A stretch of 64,000 nucleotides of DNA, taken from contig NZ_AULF01000011.1 in NCBI RefSeq assembly GCF_000425145.1, positions 1-64,000 of the forward strand, given 5' to 3'. Positions within the stretch are counted from its first letter, which is position 1. Each line of letters opens with the position of its first letter. This DNA comes from Pedobacter glucosidilyticus DSM 23534. Lineage in GTDB: Bacteria; Bacteroidota; Bacteroidia; Sphingobacteriales; Sphingobacteriaceae. Position numbers and translations under genes: made by a program. Below the pieces are notes generated by a model. It searched no databases, was not told the origin of the DNA, and saw only the letters and a program-made list of their open reading frames with translations. This document shows positions 1 to 8,087 of this stretch, piece by piece.

Positions 1-311
1 ATCAGGCTAATAAACTTAGAAAGTTACATCGCAAAAGGGCATCCATAGAACCCATTATCGGACACATCAAACAAGATCACAGATTAAACCGCAACTTTTA
101 TAAAGGAATAGTGGGCGATAATATCAATATTATGCTTGCTGCTGCTGCTTTTAACTTCAAAAGGATGATGAATAAATGGAAATCATCTTTTGCCAGCTTC
201 TTTTTACAATGGCAGCTCCTTCTAATGTGGGTATTTGATAAACTGACCAAAAAAAATCTGCAAGATCATCCCAATAAATTATACCCTGTAAAGTTAAATT
301 GGACTTTTTAA
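1..311 (+). CDS. IS5-type transposase, C-terminal end (partial)
   Basis: The reading frame is open from base 3, so the start lies left of the window. The visible residues include RASIEPIIGHIKQDHRL and a downstream AAAAFNFKRMM. These match the C-terminal DDE catalytic-Glu region (IEPxIGHxKxDHR) of IS5/IS1182-like transposases. The Glu in IEP is the likely third acidic catalytic residue. It is the only transposase sequence visible, and it ends about 26 bases before the stop of the convergent GH43 gene, so the element borders the glycan locus. Whether the rest of the IS is intact cannot be seen. Confidence 0.85.
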   Translation, partial: QANKLRKLHRKRASIEPIIGHIKQDHRLNRNFYKGIVGDNINIMLAAAAFNFKRMMNKWKSSFASFFLQWQLLLMWVFDKLTKKNLQDHPNKLYPVKLNWTF

Positions 312-315
312 GGCT

Positions 316-329
316 TGACTAATTAGTCA
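316..329. repeat. 14-bp perfect palindrome at the IS/GH43 junction
   Basis: TGACTAATTAGTCA reads identically on both strands and sits between the transposase stop and the GH43 stop. It could be part of the IS right end, a target-site palindrome or a weak bidirectional terminator stem. The other IS end is needed to decide. Confidence 0.5.
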
Positions 330-336
330 GCTTATA

Positions 337-2046
337 TTAATTTTTAAACGCTTCCATTCTAAAGTAGTCAAAATCTGCCGGAATACGTTTACCTGTACCT
401 TTATTAAAAGCATATAAACCTACCATTGTACCCATAAAACCCCAATTTGGTGTACCTTGATCACTTAGATAAGAAGCATTTTCTACTACACCAGCTGGCA
501 ACCAATTTTTACCATCATAACTATAGAAAAAAGATCTTTTAAGCATGTTAACATCAACTTTAAGATATAATGCTTTTAGCTTTACATCTAATACTTCGGA
601 TATCACTTTTTTCCTACCATAGTTACATTCTTCTAGAACCAATTTTAACTTACCCTGATTGTTTTGTAAGCCTAAACGTAAATAAGTTTTGGTATCGTAA
701 TGGCAGGTAAGCCCTGCTTCTTCTATGGTTTCTGGTTTAAAAGAAATTTTTGTACTGGCTGTATACTTTAACCATCGTTCTCTTTGTACAATTAAGTTTC
801 GACCCTTAATGGTATCAATATCAAAGTTACCCGTATATATTCTGAGGTGTCCTTTTTTTTCTTTCAAAGAATAATCCGTGTAAACAGGATTACGTCTAAA
901 TTGCCACTGAATACCTAATGTATAATCATTAAACTCATCTGATGCTGGATTGATGACAGGAGTAAAAGGTAAATTAGGTTTATGGGCAATATCTAAGGCT
1001 TGTCTTGTTGGGGTTTCAACTGGCCATCCATCGCCAGTCCAATTTAAAGGTATCAAAGATGTTTCTCTACCTAAAGGGCTTATACCTCTTGCCTTATGAC
1101 CTCTAATAGTACCGGGTAGCCAACGTTGCGACAGAACCATGGTATACCACTCGTTATTTTGTGTAGAGAATATTTTACCATGACCTTGATGAAAATTAAT
1201 AGCTTGAGGATTTTTCTGCGTTAATGATGGATTGTAAGGGGAATTTTCATAAGGTCCATAAATATTCTTTGATCGGGCAACAAGCATATGATGACCATTA
1301 AATAATCCGCCAGATGCTGCCATAGTGAGGTAATAATAGCCGTCTTTAAACAGTAAATGAGGTCCTTCTGGAGCCGCTTTTTTACCTTCTGTCTCTAACC
1401 AAAATGGTCCTTCTATAATTTTGGTACAATCAGCATTTAGTTTCACGATTTTGGTTCCGTTGCCTTGAGGTATACCAGCTGCATAAAGCATATAATGCTC
1501 TCCTTGTGGAGATACAAAATGCGATGGATCATTACCATTATCTGTTAATTGTACCGGCTTTGTCCACGGACCTAAAATATTAGAAGATTTGACCATATAG
1601 TTACCCCTAACATTGGTACTCCTATCTTTAGATAGCTGCACTTTGCAATAGAAAATATAAAACTCTCCGTTATGATAAGAAATATCCGGAGCCCAAATAC
1701 CCATAGCATCAAAATAATAGGTTAAATCTAAATCTTCGCTTTTGGTAAATACATGTCCAATTTGCTGCCAGTTAATTAAATCTTTAGATTTCGATATGAT
1801 GATACCAGGAAAATATTCAAATGTAGAATTGACACAGTAATAGGTATCTCCTACTTTTACAACAGATGGGTCTGGAAAAAAACCAGATATAACAGGGTTT
1901 ACATATTCATGACTTGCTAATTTAGGATACCATCTTGCAGGTTCATCAACCTGAGCATAAGTTAAAAAAAAACTCATCATGAAGATTAGCCATATTATCC
2001 CTACTCTAAAAAAACTGATTTTATTTATATTATCTATCATTATCAT
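337..2046 (-). CDS. GH43 glycoside hydrolase with C-terminal beta-sandwich (xylosidase/arabinofuranosidase type)
   Basis: This 569-residue exported enzyme has a hydrophobic signal segment at residues 12-31. The five-bladed propeller spans about residues 48-360. The expected GH43 catalytic triad is visible: general base Asp59 in FFPDPS, pKa modulator Asp173 in GNDPSHF and general acid Glu227 in PEGPHLL. Residues of about 370-569 form the concanavalin-like C-terminal domain (GH43_C2) common in beta-xylosidases and arabinofuranosidases. It is the last gene of the LacI-controlled unit beginning at 5441, 23 bp after the GH16 gene. It probably trims side chains or non-reducing ends of the oligosaccharides released by the GH16 enzymes. 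Exact substrate is not readable. Confidence 0.9.
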   Translation of the reverse strand: MIMIDNINKISFFRVGIIWLIFMMSFFLTYAQVDEPARWYPKLASHEYVNPVISGFFPDPSVVKVGDTYYCVNSTFEYFPGIIISKSKDLINWQQIGHVFTKSEDLDLTYYFDAMGIWAPDISYHNGEFYIFYCKVQLSKDRSTNVRGNYMVKSSNILGPWTKPVQLTDNGNDPSHFVSPQGEHYMLYAAGIPQGNGTKIVKLNADCTKIIEGPFWLETEGKKAAPEGPHLLFKDGYYYLTMAASGGLFNGHHMLVARSKNIYGPYENSPYNPSLTQKNPQAINFHQGHGKIFSTQNNEWYTMVLSQRWLPGTIRGHKARGISPLGRETSLIPLNWTGDGWPVETPTRQALDIAHKPNLPFTPVINPASDEFNDYTLGIQWQFRRNPVYTDYSLKEKKGHLRIYTGNFDIDTIKGRNLIVQRERWLKYTASTKISFKPETIEEAGLTCHYDTKTYLRLGLQNNQGKLKLVLEECNYGRKKVISEVLDVKLKALYLKVDVNMLKRSFFYSYDGKNWLPAGVVENASYLSDQGTPNWGFMGTMVGLYAFNKGTGKRIPADFDYFRMEAFKN

Positions 2047-2069
2047 TTCAACACAAATTAAATTAGCAT

Positions 2070-3446
2070 TTATTTGGCTACAAATTGTACATCATCAACA
2101 TAAATCCATTCATTAGCTTGGGCATTAGAATGTAAAGCTATTACAGCCTGATTAGTGGTGACATTGATATTATCAATTGTAATTTGTACCCAATCATTGG
2201 AGGTAGGAATATTTACAAATCTTTCTGTATGTCCATAACCGGCACAACTCATATGAGATGGTATGACGTGTGCAGAACTTTTAACCCAGGCTGTAAGCTT
2301 ATACAAACCATTAGGTATGGCATATAATGTTTGTTTGGTGGTGGTTAAATAAGGTGTACTTGCTTGATGTACCAACCTATTATTTCCATCTTTAGCATCT
2401 GCTGATACTTCAACTTTACTTGCATCTCTGTTAAAACCTGGCTGAAAAGGTGCAAAGGGCTCTATCCAAGCTATTGGATCATCCAACCCTCTTGTTGTAG
2501 TTGGATTAATTTGTTGTACATATTCAAAAGAATTGTTACCTAATAAATTTAAACCCACGCTACGTTTTGCCCAATATTTAACATAAGAAACCTGCATTTT
2601 TGCATCAGGATTTGTTAGGGGTTCATGTCCGCCAAAATCAAAATAATAGGTTTCTGGACTAACATAAGTTGGTGTTGCTAATCCTGTAATCCATATATTT
2701 TGTGGCGCATAAACATTAAAATCCCCTATCAGGTTAATAGAATCTTTCAAGACGCCATCAACATAATATTTAATCTTTCCAGGTAGCCACTCATATCCAA
2801 TAATTGTCCATTCATTAACTGGTTGCCCCATTCTTCTTGCTCCTTGGCTTCTACGGATGGGGATATAAGTTAAGTTATTAGCTTCTAATTGAGAGCCCGG
2901 TTTAGAATCAAATTCTACACCGTCTATTTCAATAACTGTATTAAAACGAGGAAGTAACCCTGCTTCAAACATATTTCTTGTAAAACTGCTTACACCTGCG
3001 CCTAAAGACCAAAAAGATTGATGAAAACCTCTAGAATCTTTAAAAAACTTCATCCTAGCTTCATAATAACCATAACCGAAAGTTTGTCTACTTATTAAGC
3101 CCCCTCCGGTTTGGATAACAGGATTATTACTAATTTGCCTGTATCTAATTTCTACCATACCATTGGTAATGGTAACATTTTCTGCTCTGTTTCTGGATTT
3201 ACCATTAGCATAAGTAGAATCAACCCTTGGATACCAATTACAACCACAAGCATTGCCATCAAACTCGTCTTCAAAAAGTAATTCATAACCCTGCCCTACA
3301 GGAGGACCAAAAGTACCCGTAGTATTTGAAATTGTATTTAAACTATTACTTTTATCGTCTTGAGCAGAAATTAAAGGAGATTCTTCACAAGAAAACAAAG
3401 TGCATAAGCTCGCGGTAATCCAAATTAAACCTCTTGAATTTCTCAT
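2070..3446 (-). CDS. GH16 endo-glycanase lipoprotein with C-terminal carbohydrate-binding domain
   Basis: The 458-residue protein has a lipoprotein signal ending in LFSC, with Cys20 the predicted lipidated residue, so it should be membrane-anchored. The GH16 jelly-roll runs from about residue 52 (YELLFEDEFDG) to 295. The ExDxxE catalytic motif is EIDGVE at 173-178, nucleophile Glu173 and acid/base Glu178. This is the beta-bulge form found in agarase, porphyranase, carrageenase and laminarinase subfamilies. Residues 300-458 (NNSFEYV to YVDDVQFV) resemble a CBM4/9-type beta-sandwich. It lies between the lamin-tail-like protein and GH43. A strong hairpin precedes it at 3504-3540. The beta-glycan specificity is not determined. 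Confidence 0.88.
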   Translation of the reverse strand: MRNSRGLIWITASLCTLFSCEESPLISAQDDKSNSLNTISNTTGTFGPPVGQGYELLFEDEFDGNACGCNWYPRVDSTYANGKSRNRAENVTITNGMVEIRYRQISNNPVIQTGGGLISRQTFGYGYYEARMKFFKDSRGFHQSFWSLGAGVSSFTRNMFEAGLLPRFNTVIEIDGVEFDSKPGSQLEANNLTYIPIRRSQGARRMGQPVNEWTIIGYEWLPGKIKYYVDGVLKDSINLIGDFNVYAPQNIWITGLATPTYVSPETYYFDFGGHEPLTNPDAKMQVSYVKYWAKRSVGLNLLGNNSFEYVQQINPTTTRGLDDPIAWIEPFAPFQPGFNRDASKVEVSADAKDGNNRLVHQASTPYLTTTKQTLYAIPNGLYKLTAWVKSSAHVIPSHMSCAGYGHTERFVNIPTSNDWVQITIDNINVTTNQAVIALHSNAQANEWIYVDDVQFVAK

Positions 3447-3503
3447 TTATTTTAGTATATATTTCTATGAGTATCTTAAAGTTTTTGATACTTTAAAGGA
3501 TAT

Positions 3504-3540
3504 ATAAACAGCATTTAAATGAGATTTAAATGCTGTTTAT
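3504..3540. repeat. Perfect 17-bp inverted repeat between the lamin-tail-like gene and GH16
   Basis: The arms ATAAACAGCATTTAAAT (3504-3520) and its exact reverse complement (3524-3540) are separated by GAG. On the minus strand the hairpin is followed by an AT-rich but not T-only stretch (ATATATCC), so it may be a leaky terminator, processing site or stabiliser inside the operon, setting the ratio of the lamin-tail-like protein to GH16/GH43. Confidence 0.8.
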
Positions 3541-3563
3541 AAGCGTGTAATATTCTTGTATAC

Positions 3564-5441
3564 TTAAAAAGTAGATGAAGCTAACTTTTTAACGATAACA
3601 TCATCATCAAACTGAACTTTAAGAATATAAAATGAAGCGTTATTTTTTAATTCTAAAGCGAAAGCATTATCTCCTTTTTGTAAAACAACAGCCTGGTTAT
3701 AAACAACCTGACCAGACAAATTAGAAAGTAAAATTGCCGCTCTTTGATTTTTAGATGAAATAGCATTGATAAAAAGATTATTGTTATTTACATAAGCGTT
3801 AAAAGCTCGTATACTATTCTCAAATACAATAACTTTTAACACTTTTTCTGTGCCGTCACGGTCTACTTGAACAAGTTTATAGTAATTATCTCCAGCTAAA
3901 GGATTATTATCTATGTAGCTATAATTTAAAACATTAGAAGAAGTACCAGCTCCATTTATAGAAGTGATTTTAATAAAATCAGTACCATTGGCTGCTCTAT
4001 AAATGTCATATCTAGCATTGTTAGATTCCGTTAACGTACTCCATTTAAGATTTACTGAATTGAATTGTTTTTCTGCAGTAAAAGTTATGAGTTCTACCGG
4101 TAAAACATTCAGTGTAATGGCCAAATTACTATTATAGTAATTAATTGGGCTGGTGGTATTTTGAACAGCTATTCTAGCATCAGTAACCAAAGTACTAGCT
4201 ATACCAACTTTAGGCCCAAAACCAATTAAGTCATATTTAGAACCTACTGTTGAAAATACAGACCCAAAAGCCATAGCATGAGTAATAATAGACTCGCCTG
4301 TAAGTGAAAGATTGTTATCGGCTACTGGCTGTATTACCAACATATCGTTTTCATCAATATCTAAGAAGTTTGTAGCATCTGTATTAGAAGAATTAAATTC
4401 AACATTACCTACCGGGGCTGTATTAGCTAGTAAAACATCTAAGGTTAAATCAGCACTGTTAACATCAGCACTTGTTCCAGAAACTGCTCTTGTTAAAGTA
4501 ATAACCGTACCTGATGGAACACTCTCCCAAATAGAACCTGTAGCATCGCTAAACTTATAATAAATGTTTGATTCGGTACCGTTTGTTCTCAAATCTTTGA
4601 TAAACATCCCTCTCATATCTAAAGCATTAGCACTTAAAACTTTGAGTTTAATAACATCGCCAATACCATTTGCCTGCCCACTATTATAAACCGACTCGAT
4701 AACTACACTTGGCCTTAGAATATTTACAAACCTTCTATTTCTAGAATTTCCGCTCGCTAAAACACTAGGGCTACCTAAAACTATATTTCCACTAGAAATA
4801 TCAGTACTTAAGGACGCAATAACTACAAACCCAGCTGTGTTGCTGTAATCTACAAGAGAACCATTAAAATTTTGTGCAATACCAATAGCTCCAGTTCCTA
4901 CTGTAGCTGTTGATCTCATTTTAGGACCTGTAACATTATTAAATTGAGTAGTAGCACTAGAATTACCAAAAGAAACCGCATGTATAGAACCCGCTTCTCC
5001 AGCGTAAGCACTCCCAGCTGCTTTAAGCATAACCATATCTACACTTGCAATATTCATTGTAACAGTGCCTGCTGTAAAATATGTAGGATCATCTAAATTT
5101 ACCGCTAAATTAAAATCTGTAGCAGCAGAGATATCAGTATCTGTTGAAGTAACATTTCTTCTTAATACGATGATAGTACCCGATTTAACACTAGACCATA
5201 AAGCATTAGTTGTAAAAGTATAACAGCCACCATCTACCGTTCCATTACTCGTATAGTTCTTTACTAGCATCCCTCTTAAGTCTACTGGAGCAAGAGGATG
5301 CGTACCAACAACGATTAACTCTATAGCATCTTCATTACCACCGGTAAGCCCAGAATTAAAAACTTTGTTAATAACCACGCTTTGAGCAAAACTGGCTAAA
5401 GAAATAAAAACAAAAAGAGTTAATGCGTAAATTTTTTTCAT
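3564..5441 (-). CDS. Type IX-secreted protein with two lamin-tail-like domains
   Basis: This 625-residue protein has a signal peptide (1-20, ending SFAQ). Two repeats follow, each starting VVI-x-x-V-x-N-S-G and continuing to DLRGM or DMRGM (about 21-240 and 246-440), resembling lamin-tail domains. Next is a LPVELITFTAEKQ...LKWSTLTESNN segment (about 445-545), then a C-terminal sorting domain (about 550-625) of the Por/type IX system. No catalytic motif is seen. It is the first gene of a LacI-operator-controlled unit with GH16 and GH43, so a secreted or cell-surface glycan-binding or adhesion role is plausible. An unknown enzymatic function cannot be excluded. Confidence 0.75.
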   Translation of the reverse strand: MKKIYALTLFVFISLASFAQSVVINKVFNSGLTGGNEDAIELIVVGTHPLAPVDLRGMLVKNYTSNGTVDGGCYTFTTNALWSSVKSGTIIVLRRNVTSTDTDISAATDFNLAVNLDDPTYFTAGTVTMNIASVDMVMLKAAGSAYAGEAGSIHAVSFGNSSATTQFNNVTGPKMRSTATVGTGAIGIAQNFNGSLVDYSNTAGFVVIASLSTDISSGNIVLGSPSVLASGNSRNRRFVNILRPSVVIESVYNSGQANGIGDVIKLKVLSANALDMRGMFIKDLRTNGTESNIYYKFSDATGSIWESVPSGTVITLTRAVSGTSADVNSADLTLDVLLANTAPVGNVEFNSSNTDATNFLDIDENDMLVIQPVADNNLSLTGESIITHAMAFGSVFSTVGSKYDLIGFGPKVGIASTLVTDARIAVQNTTSPINYYNSNLAITLNVLPVELITFTAEKQFNSVNLKWSTLTESNNARYDIYRAANGTDFIKITSINGAGTSSNVLNYSYIDNNPLAGDNYYKLVQVDRDGTEKVLKVIVFENSIRAFNAYVNNNNLFINAISSKNQRAAILLSNLSGQVVYNQAVVLQKGDNAFALELKNNASFYILKVQFDDDVIVKKLASSTF

Positions 5442-5486
5442 GCTTTTTAAGTTTAATTGGTTGAGATATATCTTTTTAGATTACAT

Positions 5487-5494
5487 CAAATTTA
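5487..5494 (-). promoter_or_regulatory. -7 element of the lamin-tail-like/GH16/GH43 unit
   Basis: The minus strand reads TAAATTTG, a perfect match to the Bacteroidota -7 consensus TAnnTTTG, about 45 bases before the ATG at 5441. I see no TTTG-type -33 element 19-21 bp upstream, which would fit dependence on an activator. Confidence 0.65.
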
Positions 5495-5538
5495 TCGTGG
5501 TTACGATATTTATTCTTGTAATCAAAAAATAATTTTGA

Positions 5539-5573
5539 TTGGGAATGTTCCCAATTTCTAGGAACGTTCCCAA
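5539..5573. promoter_or_regulatory. Paired LacI-family operator, copy 1
   Basis: TTGGGAATGTTCCCAA (5539-5554) and CTAGGAACGTTCCCAA (5558-5573) are two 16-bp palindromes with centres 19 bp apart. They match the pairs at 12977-13011 and 23955-23988. The first centre lies 56 bp upstream of the -7 element. A CG- or TG-centred even palindrome is typical of LacI-family operators. Confidence 0.85.
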
Positions 5574-5608
5574 TTATTTAGGGAATTTTTCAGAACATCC
5601 ACAACTTA

Positions 5609-6982
5609 CTATCGCTTTATTATTTGGATATGATGAATAACAGGCTTATTAAGTTGATATACTTGTTTTCTTAAACTTGCTATTTGCTCAGAAAATAAGT
5701 ATTCTGAAGGCTTTAGGATAACATATTTATCAAATTGAGTTTTAAGATAAGTGCTATAACTTGCCCCAGAATATTTGTGGCGATGAAGAGAATCGAGAAA
5801 AATTTTGGTTTTATTTAAATCGCTTTTGAATTCAAAATCTTTGAGATGCATGAACTCTATATGCTTTATTGTTCTTTGATTTGCCTCTACTTTCCAAAGC
5901 TCATTAAATTTTTCCCTAATTTGAATGGCTTGCTTCATCTGCGGAGTAAAATAATTAGCCAGATTTACACCTTTTTCAAGTTCTTGATGAGTGAAATATG
6001 CTATAAATTCCTCATCAATTTTAAGTTGATAGTTTCCTGTTTTAAGACTTTCAATGATTAATAATTGCTGATTAAAATCATGTATAAAATCTGTCCAATT
6101 AAGCGCTTTTAATTGGTCGTCCCGAATAGGATAAGGGAGCGCTTTCTCTTTGTATTGAACACTTAATATCCCATTTTTTCGAGACAAAGCCTTTATCTCG
6201 CAGTTTATACTGGCTTTAACAGTTTTTTTCTTACTTCTTTTGATGATTAAGCTCGAAACTACTGAGCTTGAAAAAGCAGATTTCAAAAATTGATAAGATA
6301 TTACAAAATTACCAGGTGCACCTGGATGTACCCTATCAGGACTAACTATGGTTGCAGATGAATCAGAAAGCTGAATTTGTTTATTTATATTAGACATAAT
6401 TGTCCAATAATCTACAAAAGGTATTTTATATTTTTGAGCCAGTTCCCCCATATAATCGGCACAAATTTTCAGCGCATCATTAGCTCCAAAATTGTTAAAA
6501 CGTTCTAAAACGGCAGTTTGATCGTATATGGATGGCTTTTGTAAAACAACCTTCATATTTTTAGACATGATACGTTTAATGATACTATCTAAATTGAATT
6601 TATAAAGTTCAATTGCTTTAAGTTTTTTAAGGTCGTTCTCCCGACTTTTCAAACCTTTTGCATATAATTCTCTCGAGATATCATTCATACCAATCATGAT
6701 AATTACGTAATGAGGGTCATGAATAAAAACATCTTGATCTAAGCGGTTAATTACACCTTGAGTTACATCACCAGATATACCTGCATTAAAAAATGTAATT
6801 TCTCTTTCGGGAAAACGTGTTGCATAAAAAAGCGAGATGTTATGATGAAAATCTCCAGCTTGTGTAATACTATTTCCTACAAAACAAACTCTATCTCCGG
6901 ATTTAAAAATAGGTAAGCTTTGTCCATTTAAAGAAAAAAAGATAACTGAAAAAGCCAGAATAAGAATGTATTTTTTCAGCAT
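5609..6982 (-). CDS. SGNH/GDSL-type carbohydrate esterase with extra C-terminal domain
   Basis: The 457-residue exported protein has a signal peptide (about 1-21). The SGNH blocks are clear: VGNSIT with Ser38, GISGDV with Gly71, GMND with Asn100, and PDRVHPG giving the Asp216-His219 catalytic pair. About 220 further residues (240-457) form a second region of the kind seen in long PUL-associated GDSL proteins. It probably removes acetyl or other acyl esters from the glycan. It ends the SusC-SusD operon, 66 bp after the preceding gene, and the next promoter and operator pair follow its start-distal side. Confidence 0.82.
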   Translation of the reverse strand: MLKKYILILAFSVIFFSLNGQSLPIFKSGDRVCFVGNSITQAGDFHHNISLFYATRFPEREITFFNAGISGDVTQGVINRLDQDVFIHDPHYVIIMIGMNDISRELYAKGLKSRENDLKKLKAIELYKFNLDSIIKRIMSKNMKVVLQKPSIYDQTAVLERFNNFGANDALKICADYMGELAQKYKIPFVDYWTIMSNINKQIQLSDSSATIVSPDRVHPGAPGNFVISYQFLKSAFSSSVVSSLIIKRSKKKTVKASINCEIKALSRKNGILSVQYKEKALPYPIRDDQLKALNWTDFIHDFNQQLLIIESLKTGNYQLKIDEEFIAYFTHQELEKGVNLANYFTPQMKQAIQIREKFNELWKVEANQRTIKHIEFMHLKDFEFKSDLNKTKIFLDSLHRHKYSGASYSTYLKTQFDKYVILKPSEYLFSEQIASLRKQVYQLNKPVIHHIQIIKR

Positions 6983-7048
6983 AATTACGCTTTATTCTTA
7001 CTAAATATATTTAATACCTTGATAATTTATGTATTAGTCTCAACGCAA

Positions 7049-8077
7049 CTATTTACTTAAATTTAGCGGAATTGCAACCGTATAGGATTTATCTTGAGCA
7101 TCCATAACTGCCGCAAATAGTATTTTTGGTATACCATTCTCAAAATAAAGCTGAGGCCTTTCTAGTTTCTTAACTTTCTCTAAGCCTGTTTCCCAAGGAA
7201 TTTCAATCTTAGAGGCTAAAGCATTTTTGGCTACTTTCCAGTTTATGGCATCATCAGACTCGAACAAAGCAATAGACAGACCCTGCTTAGTAAAAGAACC
7301 ACTAAAATCTTTAACTAAAGCCCAGTATTTATTGTTTTGCACCCAGATAAAAGGGTCTTCAGCGGGGAACTTAACTGTATCTTTAGTAAAAATCGGATTT
7401 GGAAGCTTTATAAATCCTTTAGCAGGATTTTTAGAAAAAGCCACCCTATGATTTACTTTGCCTCCAAAAGGCATAGGGCCATGTCCAACACTTTTATAAA
7501 CCATCACATATTTACCATTTAAACCTTTAGATACTGCTGGGTTGCTAACCATTAAAGAGTCGTAACCATCAGAGATATTTATTAATGGTTTTTTAAATCT
7601 TTTCCATGGACCTAATGGAGATTTTGAAACCGCAACACCTATACGCTGATGATTTCTGTTGTTCCAAAACTCTCCATTACCATAGTTACCCATGTAATAC
7701 AGGTAATATCTACCATCAAACTTATGTATGGTGGGATTATGGGTAACATCGGCATCCCAAAATTTCTTATCTCTTTTTGGCAATACAACTTTTAAAAATT
7801 TATACGGCCCTAATGGATTTTTAGAAACCGCCAATGCTACCTCACTATGTGTTACCCAATTGGTATGTTTTAAACTATCGGGCCAACGACTGTAAAATAA
7901 ATAGAATTGATTATCATCTCCTTTTATCATGCTTCCACACCAAACTTGATAACCGGGATCTGTAAACTTGGCATAAGACGGTACTTTTGTAATCCATTGA
8001 TTAAAGTTAATGTCTTGGCCTACTGAAAACAGGCTTAAACAACTTAGTAAGAAGGAAAAAATAATCTTTTTATTCAT
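7049..8077 (-). CDS. GH43/62/117/130-superfamily five-bladed propeller hydrolase, family unassigned
   Basis: The 342-residue protein has a signal peptide (1-20) and no extra domains. Blade motifs recur: DNQFYLFYSRW, GRYYLYYMGN, GKYVMVYKS and NKYWALVKD, alternating with VAVSKSPLGPW-type strands, as in the GH43/GH117 fold. Candidate acidic residues lie in WDADVTHNP, AEDPF and LERPQL. It sits directly behind SusD (10 bp gap), so it is probably an exo-acting hydrolase on imported oligosaccharides. A GH117-like anhydro-galactosidase role would suit an agar-type substrate, but family cannot be set by eye. Confidence 0.7.
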   Translation of the reverse strand: MNKKIIFSFLLSCLSLFSVGQDINFNQWITKVPSYAKFTDPGYQVWCGSMIKGDDNQFYLFYSRWPDSLKHTNWVTHSEVALAVSKNPLGPYKFLKVVLPKRDKKFWDADVTHNPTIHKFDGRYYLYYMGNYGNGEFWNNRNHQRIGVAVSKSPLGPWKRFKKPLINISDGYDSLMVSNPAVSKGLNGKYVMVYKSVGHGPMPFGGKVNHRVAFSKNPAKGFIKLPNPIFTKDTVKFPAEDPFIWVQNNKYWALVKDFSGSFTKQGLSIALFESDDAINWKVAKNALASKIEIPWETGLEKVKKLERPQLYFENGIPKILFAAVMDAQDKSYTVAIPLNLSK

Positions 8078-8087
8078 TTTAATAATA

